Shown: in pieces, positions 43,062 to 52,166 of the stretch
Layout of the letters: each line of letters opens with the position of its first letter
Position numbering within the stretch: the stretch's first letter is position 1
Assembly: GCF_000282095.2 (NCBI RefSeq)
Contig: NZ_AKKC02000016.1
Coordinates: forward strand, 62,001-126,000
Direction: 5' to 3'
Source of the DNA: Rhizobium sp. CF080
GTDB lineage: Bacteria; Pseudomonadota; Alphaproteobacteria; Rhizobiales; Rhizobiaceae
Length of the DNA stretch: 64,000 nt
Position numbers and translations under genes: made by a program
The notes under the pieces: generated by a model
The model's database searches: none
Told to the model about the DNA's origin: nothing
Seen by the model: the letters and a program-made list of their open reading frames with translations, nothing else

Positions 43062-44573
43062 TCAGTGCACGTTGAGTGCAAGGTCTTTCGCTGCTGCCAG
43101 GGCTGCGGAATAATTGTTCACCAGCAGGTCCACCGATGCCGCCGTCGCATCGAAGATCGGCGCCGGATAGAAGCCGTAGAAGATGGTGAGCGCGATCAGC
43201 GGATAGAGGATGAGCTTTTCGCGGCCGGAAAGGTCGAGCAGGCCCTTGAGGCTTTCCTTCTCGAGTGCCCCGAAGATCACCCGGCGATAGAGCCAGAGCG
43301 CGTAGGAGGCCGAGAGGATGACGCCGGTTGCCGCAAACAGCGCGACCCAGGTGTTGACCCGGAAGACGCCGATGATCGTCAGGAACTCGCCGATGAAGCC
43401 CGACGTGCCCGGCAGGCCGACATTCGCCATGGTGAAGATCATGAAGGCGACGGCATATTTCGGCATGTTGTTGACGAGGCCGCCATAGGCGGTGATCTCG
43501 CGGGTATGGAGGCGGTCATAGATCACGCCGACGCAGAGGAAGAGTGCGCCCGAGACGATGCCGTGCGACAGCATCTGGAAGATCGCGCCCTGCAACCCTT
43601 GAACGTTCGCCGCAAAGATGCCCATGGTCACGTAGCCCATGTGGGCGACCGAGGAATAGGCGATCAGCTTCTTGATGTCGTCCTGCATCATCGCCACCAG
43701 CGAGGTGTAGATGATGGCGATGACCGACAGCGAGAAGACCAGCGGCGCGAAATGTTCGGACGCGATCGGGAACATGGCGAGCGAAAAACGGATCATCCCG
43801 TAGCCGCCGAGCTTCAGCATGACGCCGGCCAGGATGACCGAACCTGCGGTCGGGGCCTGGACGTGCGCGTCCGGAAGCCAGGTATGCACCGGCCACATCG
43901 GCATCTTGACCGAGAAGGCCGCAAAGCAGGCGAGCCAGAGCCAGGTCTGCATGCCGGCCGGGAAGCCGTATTTCAGAAGTTCGGTAATGTCGGTCGTGCC
44001 GGCCTGCCAGTACATGGCCATGATGGCGAGCATCATCAGTACCGAGCCGAGCAGCGTATAGAGGAAGAACTTGTAGGACGCGTAGACGCGGTCCTTGCCG
44101 CCCCAGACGCCGATGATGACGAACATCGGGATCAGGGTCGCTTCGAAGAAGACGTAGAAGAGCACGACATCGAGCGACACGAAGACGCCGGTCATGACCA
44201 CTTCCAGAAGCAGGAAGGCGATCATGTATTCCTTGAGGCGCTTCTCGATCGTATTCCAGCTGGCGAGCACGCAGAAGGGCATCAGGAAGGTCGTCAGGAT
44301 GACGAACAGCATGGAAATACCGTCGACGCCGAGATGGTAGGAAATACCGGTGCCGAGCCAGTCATGCTTCTCGACCATCTGGAAGCCGGCATTCGAATTG
44401 TCGAAACCGATCCAGATGAACAGCGAAACGATGAAGGTGAAGACCGTCGTGAACAGCGAGACGTTGAGGATGTTGCGGCGCCCGAAGGGGCCGTCTTCCC
44501 GAGTCAGAAGCAGCAACAGCACGCCGACCAGCGGCAGAAAGGTGACCGTCGAGAGAATTGGCCAGTCGGTCAT
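43062..44573 (-). CDS. nuoM: NADH-quinone oxidoreductase subunit M
   Basis: A 503-aa antiporter-like membrane subunit of complex I with about 14 helices. The diagnostic MWPVHTWLPDAHVQAPTAGS and DDIKKLIAYSSVAHMGYVT motifs are present, as is FFEATLIPMFVIIGVWGG with the conserved Glu of the proton path. Its ATG overlaps the nuoL stop by one base (TAATG), and nuoN follows after 18 bases. Confidence 0.98.
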   Translation of the reverse strand: MTDWPILSTVTFLPLVGVLLLLLTREDGPFGRRNILNVSLFTTVFTFIVSLFIWIGFDNSNAGFQMVEKHDWLGTGISYHLGVDGISMLFVILTTFLMPFCVLASWNTIEKRLKEYMIAFLLLEVVMTGVFVSLDVVLFYVFFEATLIPMFVIIGVWGGKDRVYASYKFFLYTLLGSVLMMLAIMAMYWQAGTTDITELLKYGFPAGMQTWLWLACFAAFSVKMPMWPVHTWLPDAHVQAPTAGSVILAGVMLKLGGYGMIRFSLAMFPIASEHFAPLVFSLSVIAIIYTSLVAMMQDDIKKLIAYSSVAHMGYVTMGIFAANVQGLQGAIFQMLSHGIVSGALFLCVGVIYDRLHTREITAYGGLVNNMPKYAVAFMIFTMANVGLPGTSGFIGEFLTIIGVFRVNTWVALFAATGVILSASYALWLYRRVIFGALEKESLKGLLDLSGREKLILYPLIALTIFYGFYPAPIFDATAASVDLLVNNYSAALAAAKDLALNVH

Positions 44574-46573
44574 TAGATTGAGCTCCCGAGCATCATCCAG
44601 GTGACGAGGGCGGCGATGCCGATCAGCATCGCGAACGCATAGTGATAGAGGTAACCGGACTGCAGCTTGACCACCCGGTTGGTGACGTCGACCACGCGGG
44701 CGGCAACGCCGTTCGGGCCGTAGGTATCGATGACGCCGACGTCACCCTTCTTCCACAGGAACCGGCCGAGCGCCTTGGCGGAGCGGACGAAGAGGAAGTC
44801 GTAGAGCTCGTCGAAATACCACTTGTTGAGCAGGAACTCGTAGAGAACCTTCTGCGAAGCGGCGAGACGCCGGGGCGTCGAAGGCGACTTGATGTAGAAA
44901 TACCAGGCGGTGACGAAACCGAGCACCATGGCGATGAACGGGCTCAGCGCCACCAAAGCCGGCACGTGATGGAATTCGTGCAGCAGTTCGTTGTGTTGCG
45001 AGGTGAACAGCGCGCCCTTCCAGAATTCGGCATATTCCTCGCCGTAGAAGTAACCTTCGAAGATAAAGCCCGCCAGCACCGCACCGAGCGCCAGGAGATA
45101 GAGCGGGACCAGCATGACATTCGGCGATTCATGCACATGGTGCATGACATCGGCGGAAGCGCGCGGCCTGCCGAAGAAGGTGAGGAAGGCAAGACGCCAG
45201 GAATAGAAGCTGGTGAACAGGGCGGCGATGACCAGGAGCGTGAAGGCGAAGCCCGATACCGGCGAATGCGAGGCATAGGCAGCTTCGATGATCACGTCCT
45301 TGGAGAAGAAGCCGGCGAAACCGATTGGCGTGAACGGGATGCCGACGCCGGTCAGCGCAAGCGTGCCGATCGTCATCATCCAGAAGGTGACCGGAATGTG
45401 TTTCCTCAGGCCGCCCATGTAGCGCATGTCCTGCTCGCCGTCGACGGCATGGATGACCGAGCCGGCGCCCAAGAACAGCAGCGCCTTGAAGAAGGCGTGG
45501 GTGAAGAGGTGGAAGATCGCCGCGCCATAGGCTCCGACGCCGAGCGCCACGAACATGTAGCCGAGCTGCGAGCAGGTGGAATAGGCGATGACGCGCTTGA
45601 TGTCGTTCTGGACGAGGCCGACGGTCGCCGCGAAGAACGCGGTGATCGCGCCGATGACGGTGACGACCAGCAGAGCGTTGGGCGACAGTTCGAAGATCGG
45701 CGACATGCGGGCGACCAGGAAGACGCCGGCGGTGACCATGGTCGCGGCATGGATGAGCGCCGAGACCGGGGTCGGGCCTTCCATGGCGTCAGGCAGCCAG
45801 GTGTGCAGCAGGAACTGCGCCGACTTGCCCATGGCGCCCATGAACAGCAGCAGGCAGACGACGGTGACGGCGTTCGCCTTGTCGAGCGACATGCCGAAGA
45901 TGTTGACGACCGCCTGGGCCGCCTCCGGCGAACCTTCGGCCGGCAGATAGGTGGCGGCAGCGGCGAAGATCGTCTCGAAGCTGATCGAGCCGAACAGCAC
46001 GAAGACGCCGGCTATGCCGAGCACGAAACCGAAGTCGCCGACGCGGTTGACGATGAAGGCCTTCATCGCGGCAGCCGAGGCCGATGGCTTCTTGTACCAG
46101 AAGCCGATCAGCAGGTAGGACGCGAGACCCACGCCTTCCCAGCCGAAGAACATCTGGGCGAGGTTGTCGGACGTGATCAGCATCAGCATCGCGAAGGTGA
46201 ACAGCGACAGGTAGGCGAAGAAGCGCGGACGATGTGGATCGTGATGCATGTAGCCGATCGAATAGACATGCACGAGCGTCGAGACGGTGTTGACGACGAC
46301 GAACATGACCGCCGTCAGCGTATCGACGCGGAAGGCCCATTCGACATCGATGCCGCCGGACTGGATCCAGCGCATCACCGGAACCTTGATCACCTCGCCG
46401 GCCTCGCCATGGGCGAGCCCGACCTGCAGGAAGACGATCCAGGAGAGCACGGCTGCGATGATCATCAGGCCGCTGGTGACGTATTCGGACGCCTTTGCGC
46501 CGATCGAACGGCCGAACAGGCCGGCGATCAGGAAGCCGATCAGGGGTAGGAAGACGATTGCCTTGTAGATCAT
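44573..46573 (-). CDS. nuoL: NADH-quinone oxidoreductase subunit L
   Basis: The distal, largest antiporter-like subunit of complex I, 666 aa. Beyond the 14-helix core (FFGWEGVGLASYLLIGFWY; LHTWLPDAMEGPTPVSALIH; NDIKRVIAYSTCSQLGYMFV) it has the C-terminal extension with the long lateral helix and a last membrane segment (YAFAMLIGIAALVTWMML). nuoK lies seven bases upstream and nuoM overlaps its stop. Confidence 0.98.
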   Translation of the reverse strand: MIYKAIVFLPLIGFLIAGLFGRSIGAKASEYVTSGLMIIAAVLSWIVFLQVGLAHGEAGEVIKVPVMRWIQSGGIDVEWAFRVDTLTAVMFVVVNTVSTLVHVYSIGYMHHDPHRPRFFAYLSLFTFAMLMLITSDNLAQMFFGWEGVGLASYLLIGFWYKKPSASAAAMKAFIVNRVGDFGFVLGIAGVFVLFGSISFETIFAAAATYLPAEGSPEAAQAVVNIFGMSLDKANAVTVVCLLLFMGAMGKSAQFLLHTWLPDAMEGPTPVSALIHAATMVTAGVFLVARMSPIFELSPNALLVVTVIGAITAFFAATVGLVQNDIKRVIAYSTCSQLGYMFVALGVGAYGAAIFHLFTHAFFKALLFLGAGSVIHAVDGEQDMRYMGGLRKHIPVTFWMMTIGTLALTGVGIPFTPIGFAGFFSKDVIIEAAYASHSPVSGFAFTLLVIAALFTSFYSWRLAFLTFFGRPRASADVMHHVHESPNVMLVPLYLLALGAVLAGFIFEGYFYGEEYAEFWKGALFTSQHNELLHEFHHVPALVALSPFIAMVLGFVTAWYFYIKSPSTPRRLAASQKVLYEFLLNKWYFDELYDFLFVRSAKALGRFLWKKGDVGVIDTYGPNGVAARVVDVTNRVVKLQSGYLYHYAFAMLIGIAALVTWMMLGSSI

Positions 46574-46580
46574 GACCCGA

Positions 46581-46889
46581 TCAGCCCTTCATCATATTGA
46601 CGTCTTCGACGGCGATCGAACCGCGGTTGCGGTAGAAGACGACGAGAATTGCAAGACCGATGGCGGCTTCTGCAGCCGCGACGGTCAGAATGAACAATGC
46701 GAACACCTGGCCGACGATGTCGTTCAGGAAGGAGGAGAAGGCCACCATGTTCAGATTGACCGAGAGCAGGATGAGCTCCACCGACATCAGGATGATGATG
46801 ACGTTCTTGCGGTTCAGGAAGATGCCGAAAACGCCGAGCGTGAAGAGGATGGCGCTGACCGTGAGATAGTGGGAAAGTCCGATTTCCAT
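46581..46889 (-). CDS. nuoK: NADH-quinone oxidoreductase subunit K
   Basis: A 102-aa, three-helix proton-channel subunit. The two buried Glu residues of the proton path are in the IILMSVELILLSVNLNMVAF and AAAEAAIGLAILVVFYRNRG segments. It is of normal length and lies 25 bases downstream of nuoJ. Confidence 0.98.
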   Translation of the reverse strand: MEIGLSHYLTVSAILFTLGVFGIFLNRKNVIIILMSVELILLSVNLNMVAFSSFLNDIVGQVFALFILTVAAAEAAIGLAILVVFYRNRGSIAVEDVNMMKG

Positions 46890-46914
46890 GTGCCTGTTCC
46901 TTGTTCCCGCTCGC

Positions 46915-47529
46915 TCAGATGCCCTGGCCCGGCTTGACCTTGACCACTTCGACAGCGGTCGCGGGCGTGCGGGCCACCTGCTGGGATATATCCTGCCGCT
47001 TGATGTTGGTGCGGTGGCGCAGCGTCAGCACGATCGCGCCGATCATCGCCACCAGAAGCACCAGACCGGCGATCTGGAAGAAGTAGACGTAGTTTGTATA
47101 GAGCACATCGCCGAGGGCGGCCGTATTGGTGCGGGTCGCCGGGTTCGGGATCGGCATGGTGATCGACTTCGCCGCTTCCGGCGTCAGCACGCTGCCGCCG
47201 ATGACGACGACCAGCTCGGCCGCAACGATCAGGCCGACCAGAATGCCGATCGGCGCATATTGCAGCACGCCGGAGCGCAGCTCCGTGAAGTCGATATCGA
47301 GCATCATGACGACGAAGAGGAAGAGAACCGCGACCGCGCCGATATAGACGACCAGCAGGATCATCGCCAGGAATTCGGCGCCCGTCAGCAGGAAGAGGCC
47401 GGCTGCGTTGAAGAAGACCAGGATGAGGAACAGCACCGAGTGCACCGGGTTCTTGGCCGAAATGACCATGAACGCCGACGCCACCGCGATGAACGCGAAG
47501 AGATAGAAGAAGATTGCCTGCAGACCCAT
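46915..47529 (-). CDS. nuoJ: NADH-quinone oxidoreductase subunit J
   Basis: A 204-aa, five-helix membrane subunit. Typical segments are NPVHSVLFLILVFFNAAGLF, EFLAMILLVVYIGAVAVLFL (a helix whose rotation is linked to coupling) and the fourth/fifth helices. The end carries a short cytoplasmic tail (KVKPGQGI). A 148-base gap with no ORF separates it from nuoI, longer than other spacings in the operon. Confidence 0.97.
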   Translation of the reverse strand: MGLQAIFFYLFAFIAVASAFMVISAKNPVHSVLFLILVFFNAAGLFLLTGAEFLAMILLVVYIGAVAVLFLFVVMMLDIDFTELRSGVLQYAPIGILVGLIVAAELVVVIGGSVLTPEAAKSITMPIPNPATRTNTAALGDVLYTNYVYFFQIAGLVLLVAMIGAIVLTLRHRTNIKRQDISQQVARTPATAVEVVKVKPGQGI

Positions 47530-47677
47530 CGTGGTGCCTTTTCGTCCCTCACCGGGCGTGGGGCAAATACCCCATCCCGTCGAAACCCGGGCTTGTGATA
47601 GGCGCCGGGTATTTCATCCAGATGTTACCGGCGCGCTGCCCGCTGAATTGGGACGGCGCCGGACAAATCACCCCGCC

Positions 47678-48169
47678 TTAGCGGTAGGGCGCATCGATTG
47701 CGATGTTGCGAGCGATTTCACGCTCCCAGCGGTCGCCGTTTTCAAGCAGACGCTCCTTGTCGAAATAGAGTTCTTCGCGCGTCTCGGTCGAGAATTCGAA
47801 ATTCGGGCCCTCGACGATCGCATCCACCGGGCAGGCTTCCTGGCAGAAGCCGCAATAGATGCACTTCACCATGTCGATATCGTAACGCACCGTGCGGCGG
47901 GTGCCGTCGTTGCGGCGCGGGCCGGCCTCGATGGTGATCGCCTGGGCAGGACAGATCGCTTCACAGAGCTTGCAGGCGATGCAGCGTTCCTCGCCGTTCG
48001 GGTAACGGCGCAGCGCATGCTCGCCGCGGAAACGCGGGGAGACCGGGCCCTTTTCGAACGGATAGTTGATCGTCGCCTTCTGCTTGAAGAAGTAGCGCAT
48101 CGACAGGAAGAACGCCCCGACGAACTCCTTCAGGAACAGCGAATTCACGGCTTGGCCGAGACTTGCCAT
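47678..48169 (-). CDS. nuoI: NADH-quinone oxidoreductase subunit I
   Basis: A 163-aa ferredoxin-like subunit carrying clusters N6a and N6b, with both 4Fe-4S motifs intact: CIACKLCEAICPAQAI near residue 63 and CIYCGFCQEACPVDAI near 102. The N-terminal amphipathic segment (FVGAFFLSMRYFFKQKATI) docks on the membrane arm. The ATG at 48167-48169 has a GGAGAA ribosome site; a TTG four codons upstream is the alternative. Confidence 0.97.
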   Translation of the reverse strand: MASLGQAVNSLFLKEFVGAFFLSMRYFFKQKATINYPFEKGPVSPRFRGEHALRRYPNGEERCIACKLCEAICPAQAITIEAGPRRNDGTRRTVRYDIDMVKCIYCGFCQEACPVDAIVEGPNFEFSTETREELYFDKERLLENGDRWEREIARNIAIDAPYR

Positions 48170-48214
48170 CTTATTCTCCAATACTGCCGGAAGCGTTGGG
48201 GGACGTGTTCATGA

Positions 48215-49258
48215 TCATGCCCATCCCATCAGCTTCAGCACGAATGCGGTGATGACGACCATGGCGAGCGACAGAGGCAGGAAGATCTTCCAGCCCAGCC
48301 GCATGAGCTGGTCGTAGCGGTAGCGCGGTACGAAGGCCTTCACCATGGCGAACATGAAGAAGACGAGCATCGACTTCAGCATGAACCAGATGATGCCCGG
48401 CACCCAGTTGAGGATCCAGATATCGACCGGCGGCAGCCAGCCCCCGAGGAACAGGATGGTCGTCAGTGCGCACATCAGGCAGACGGCCGCGTATTCGCCG
48501 AGCATGAACATCATGTATGGCGAGGAGCCGTACTCCACCATGAAGCCGGCAACCAGTTCCGATTCCGCTTCGGGAAGATCGAAAGGCGGGCGGTTGGTTT
48601 CGGCGAGTGCCGAGATGAAGAACACCACGAACATCGGGAACAGCGCCAGCCAGTGCCAGTCGAGGAACGAGGCCGGCAGGCCCATCATCGTGCCGAGGCC
48701 GTCATGCTGTGCATTGACGATGTCGGTGAGATTGAGCGAGCCGACGCAGAGGAGCACGGTGACGATGACGAAGCCGATCGAGACCTCGTAGGAGACCATC
48801 TGCGCCGCCGAGCGGAGAGCGCCGAGGAACGGGTATTTCGAGTTCGAAGCCCAGCCACCCATGATGATGCCGTAGACCTCGAGCGAGGAGATCGCAAAGA
48901 TATAGAGGATGCCGACATTGATGTTGGCGATGACCCATCCGTCTGCAAGCGGCACCACAGCCCAGGTCGACAGGGCCAGAAGCACGGCAACCAGCGGTGC
49001 GAGCAGGAAGACGGCCTTGTTGGCGCCAGCCGGAATGATCGGCTCCTTGAAGACGAACTTCAGAAGGTCGGCGAAGGACTGGAACAGGCCGAAGGGGCCG
49101 ACGACGTTCGGGCCTCGGCGCAGCTGCACGGCTGCCCAGATCTTGCGGTCGGCGAGCAGGATGTAGGCGATGAAGACGAGCAGGCAGACCAGCAGCAGCA
49201 GCGACTGCGCGACCATGACGATGCCCGGCCAGACGTAGATGGAAAAGAACGAATCCAT
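48215..49258 (-). CDS. nuoH: NADH-quinone oxidoreductase subunit H
   Basis: A 347-aa, eight-helix subunit that forms the quinone-binding chamber with NuoD and NuoB. The conserved AVQLRRGPNVVGPFGLFQSF loop lies near residue 35, and the acidic ETNRPPFDLPEAESELVAGF loop and EYGSSPYMMFMLGEY follow near 210-245. The ATG at 49256-49258 gives the normal N-terminus (MDSFFSIYVWPGI); nuoG ends eight bases upstream. Confidence 0.98.
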   Translation of the reverse strand: MDSFFSIYVWPGIVMVAQSLLLLVCLLVFIAYILLADRKIWAAVQLRRGPNVVGPFGLFQSFADLLKFVFKEPIIPAGANKAVFLLAPLVAVLLALSTWAVVPLADGWVIANINVGILYIFAISSLEVYGIIMGGWASNSKYPFLGALRSAAQMVSYEVSIGFVIVTVLLCVGSLNLTDIVNAQHDGLGTMMGLPASFLDWHWLALFPMFVVFFISALAETNRPPFDLPEAESELVAGFMVEYGSSPYMMFMLGEYAAVCLMCALTTILFLGGWLPPVDIWILNWVPGIIWFMLKSMLVFFMFAMVKAFVPRYRYDQLMRLGWKIFLPLSLAMVVITAFVLKLMGWA

Positions 49259-49266
49259 GTTCAAAA

Positions 49267-51348
49267 TTACTCCGCCGCAGCCTGGAAATTGTTGCGGGCC
49301 AATGCCGAGCATTCAGCCATGACGGCCGAAGCGCGAGCGATCGGGTTCGTCAAATAGAAGTCTTTGATCGGCGACGCAAACCCGGACTTCGTCATCCCAC
49401 CGGCTTTTTGGCCAAGTGCGGCAATTTCGTTCACCGAGCCCGCCGCAATCTCGTCGACGGCGGCGAAATGCGGGTAATCCGCATAGAGCTTCGCACGCAG
49501 GGCGCCCAGCGAATCGAAGGGCAGCTTCTTGCCGAGCACATCGGAGAGCGCGCGGATGATCGCCCAGTCTTCGCGGGCCTCGCCCGGTGCGAAGCCAGCA
49601 CGGTTGCCCATCTGGACGCGGCCTTCGGTATTGACCCAGGTGCCCGACTTTTCGGTGTAAGTCGCACCCGGCAGGATGACGTCGGCATTGTGCGCGCCGG
49701 CATCGCCGTGGCTGCCGATATAGACGGTGAACTTGGCGCCCTTCTTCGAGAAGTCGAGTTCATCGGCGCCGAGCAGGAAGAGAACGTCCATGCCAGCGAC
49801 CTGGGCGGCGGCGTTGGCGCCGTTCGCACCCGGCACAAAGCCGAGGTCGAGGCCGCCGACGCGGGCAGCGGCGGTGTGGAGAACGGCAAAGCCGTTCCAC
49901 TCTTCGGTCAGCGCGCCGACCGAACCGGCAAGCTGGGCGGCCGAGCTAAGGATCGCCGCCCCGTCCGGACGGGAGAGAGCCCCCTGCCCCACGATGATCA
50001 TCGGGTTCTTGGCCGCACGGAGCTTGTCGGCGAAGCTGTTTGCACCGGAAGCGAGGTCGGAGAGCGTTTCAGCGCCGGCACCGAGATAGTCATAGACGTA
50101 ACGCAGTTCGCTGACTTCGCCGATCACGCCGATCGGGAAGTTGCCGCGGCGGAAGCGTTTGCGGATGCGAGCGTTGAGAACGGCTGCCTCGAGGCGCGGA
50201 TTGGCGCCGATCAGAAGCAGGGCGCCGGCCTGTTCAATGCCCTCGATGGTGGGGTTGAAGAGGTAGCTTGCGCGGCCGAGCGACGGATCAAGCGCCGTCC
50301 CGTCCTGGCGACAGTCGAGGTTTTCCGACCCGAGCGAGCGGATCAGCTCCTTCAGGGCGTACATTTCTTCGACCGAAGCCAGATCGCCAGCGATCGCGCC
50401 GATCTTGTTGGCCGAGGTGCCGGCAACGGCGGCCTTGATGGCGCCGAAAGCCTCGCCCCAGGAGGCAGCCTGAAGGCGGCCGCCCTTGCGGACGTAGGGG
50501 CGGTCGAGGCGCTGGGTCTTCAGGCCGTCCCAGATGAAGCGGGTCTTGTCGGAGATCCACTCCTCGTTCACCTGCTCGTTGACGCGCGGCATGATGCGCA
50601 TCACTTCGCGGCCGCGGGTATCGACGCGGATCGCCGAGCCGACGGCGTCCATGACGTCGATCGATTCGGTCTTGTTCAATTCCCACGGACGGGCGGTGAA
50701 GGCGAAGGGGCGCGAGGTCAGCGCACCGACCGGGCAAAGGTCGATGACGTTGCCCTGCAGTTCCGAGGTCATGGCGCTTTCGAGATAGGTGGTGATTTCG
50801 GCATCCTCGCCGCGGCCGATCAGGCCGAGTTCGGAAATGCCGCCGACTTCAGTGGTGAAGCGGACGCAGCGCGTGCAGTGGATGCAGCGGTTCATCACGG
50901 TCTTGACCAGCGGGCCGATATACTTGTCTTCGACGGCGCGCTTGTTTTCCGTGTAGCGGGAACTGTCAATGCCGAAGGCCATCGCCTGGTCCTGCAGGTC
51001 GCACTCGCCGCCCTGGTCGCAGATCGGGCAATCCAACGGGTGGTTGATCAGCAGAAACTCCATCACGCCTTCGCGGGCCTTCTTGACCATCGGCGTGTTG
51101 GTGAAGACCTCCGGCAGCTCGCCGTTCGGGCCGCCGCGGATATCGCGCACGCCCATGGCGCAGGAGGCTGCCGGCTTCGGCGGTCCGCCCTTCACTTCGA
51201 TCAAGCACATGCGGCAATTGCCGGCGACCGAAAGACGTTCGTGGAAACAAAAGCGCGGGACCTCGGCGCCGGCTTCCTCGCATGCCTGAAGCAGCGTGAA
51301 ATGATCCGGAACTTCGACCTCTTTGCCGTCAACCTTCAGCTTAACCAT
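49267..51348 (-). CDS. nuoG: NADH-quinone oxidoreductase subunit G
   Basis: A 693-aa peripheral-arm subunit. The N-terminal 2Fe-2S (CFHERLSVAGNCRMCLIEV), the His-ligated cluster (HPLDCPICDQGGECDLQDQA), and the two-cluster ferredoxin region (CIHCTRCVRFTTEVGG and later Cys) fill the first 220 residues. The rest is the molybdopterin-oxidoreductase-like domain, without the N7 cysteine set of some bacterial forms as far as I can see. An extra gene lies between it and nuoF. Confidence 0.97.
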   Translation of the reverse strand: MVKLKVDGKEVEVPDHFTLLQACEEAGAEVPRFCFHERLSVAGNCRMCLIEVKGGPPKPAASCAMGVRDIRGGPNGELPEVFTNTPMVKKAREGVMEFLLINHPLDCPICDQGGECDLQDQAMAFGIDSSRYTENKRAVEDKYIGPLVKTVMNRCIHCTRCVRFTTEVGGISELGLIGRGEDAEITTYLESAMTSELQGNVIDLCPVGALTSRPFAFTARPWELNKTESIDVMDAVGSAIRVDTRGREVMRIMPRVNEQVNEEWISDKTRFIWDGLKTQRLDRPYVRKGGRLQAASWGEAFGAIKAAVAGTSANKIGAIAGDLASVEEMYALKELIRSLGSENLDCRQDGTALDPSLGRASYLFNPTIEGIEQAGALLLIGANPRLEAAVLNARIRKRFRRGNFPIGVIGEVSELRYVYDYLGAGAETLSDLASGANSFADKLRAAKNPMIIVGQGALSRPDGAAILSSAAQLAGSVGALTEEWNGFAVLHTAAARVGGLDLGFVPGANGANAAAQVAGMDVLFLLGADELDFSKKGAKFTVYIGSHGDAGAHNADVILPGATYTEKSGTWVNTEGRVQMGNRAGFAPGEAREDWAIIRALSDVLGKKLPFDSLGALRAKLYADYPHFAAVDEIAAGSVNEIAALGQKAGGMTKSGFASPIKDFYLTNPIARASAVMAECSALARNNFQAAAE

Positions 51349-51418
51349 CGTCTCACTTACGTCCTTAGTTCCATCCTTTGGGTCTCCTGGGGGTCAGGCG
51401 ACTCGGGGACATATTCTT

Positions 51419-52162
51419 TTATTTCAACAGAGCTTTCGCCTGGCCGACCCAGTCGTCGCGGCTGATGCGTCCGTTGAGCCCCAATTCGTTGTCGAAGCGG
51501 GCGATATCGGCTTCATCCCAGGCAGCGACCTCAGCGAGGCTCGTTACACCCAGGCCGTTCAGCACTTCCACCAGCTTCGGGCCAATGCCCGAAATCTGTT
51601 TCAGATCGCCGCCGGCAGGTGCCTTGGCCTTGACCGTCTTCGCCTTGGGCGCCTTGACCTTCTTCGCCTCGACTACCGGCTTTGCCGGAGCTTTCGGAGC
51701 TGCGGCCTTGGCCGTCGCAACCTTGGCCTTGGCGGCCGGCTTCTTGACCGCTTCGGCCTTGGGCGCAGTTACGGCAGCCTTGGGCGCCGGTGCAGCTGCC
51801 TTGCGAGCCGGTGCGACCGGCTTTGCCTTCGGCTTTTCAGCGATCGCCGCGGGTTCTGAGACTGCGGCCGCGGCGGTCGGGGCCGGCGTTTCCGTGGCAG
51901 CGGACGCCTCAACCGGAGCCGCCGCGGAAGGAGCTTCTCCAGCAGCCTTCTGGCGATTGCTTGCTTCCATCGCGCCATGCAGCGCGCCGAAGAAAGCACC
52001 GGCCATCTGGCTGGCAATGCCGAAGCTGATCGCGGTTGCCGCGGCCATGTTCGCCATCAGCGGATTGAGCTTCATGGCCTCGGAAAAATCGGGCATTCGC
52101 GCGGGATCGTGCGCCGGACGATCCGTCGCCTCCCCTTCATGCTCCTTGCCCGACTTTGTCAC
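51419..52162 (-). CDS. Helix-hairpin-helix domain protein inserted in the nuo operon
   Basis: A 247-aa protein of unknown function. The N-terminal third has a semi-hydrophobic, Ala/Met-rich segment (MKLNPLMANMAAATAISFG, then QMAGAFFGALHGAME), the middle is a long Ala/Pro/Lys-rich low-complexity linker, and the last 62 residues are a helix-hairpin-helix module (DLKQISGIGPKLVEVLNGLG; ending GRISRDDWVGQAKALLK). The same module ends the NuoE protein encoded on the other side of nuoF, and I recall one on rhizobial ribosomal protein L21. The GTG at 52160-52162 is chosen: GGAG stands seven bases before it, in the tail of nuoF. Whether it is part of complex I is open. Confidence 0.75.
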   Translation of the reverse strand: MTKSGKEHEGEATDRPAHDPARMPDFSEAMKLNPLMANMAAATAISFGIASQMAGAFFGALHGAMEASNRQKAAGEAPSAAAPVEASAATETPAPTAAAAVSEPAAIAEKPKAKPVAPARKAAAPAPKAAVTAPKAEAVKKPAAKAKVATAKAAAPKAPAKPVVEAKKVKAPKAKTVKAKAPAGGDLKQISGIGPKLVEVLNGLGVTSLAEVAAWDEADIARFDNELGLNGRISRDDWVGQAKALLK

Positions 52163-52166
52163 TTGG

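Noticed and set aside
44642..46549. 635-codon plus-strand frame opposite nuoL
   Set aside because: Highly charged Glu/Asp/Arg-rich mirror of a hydrophobic membrane protein, a known artefact.
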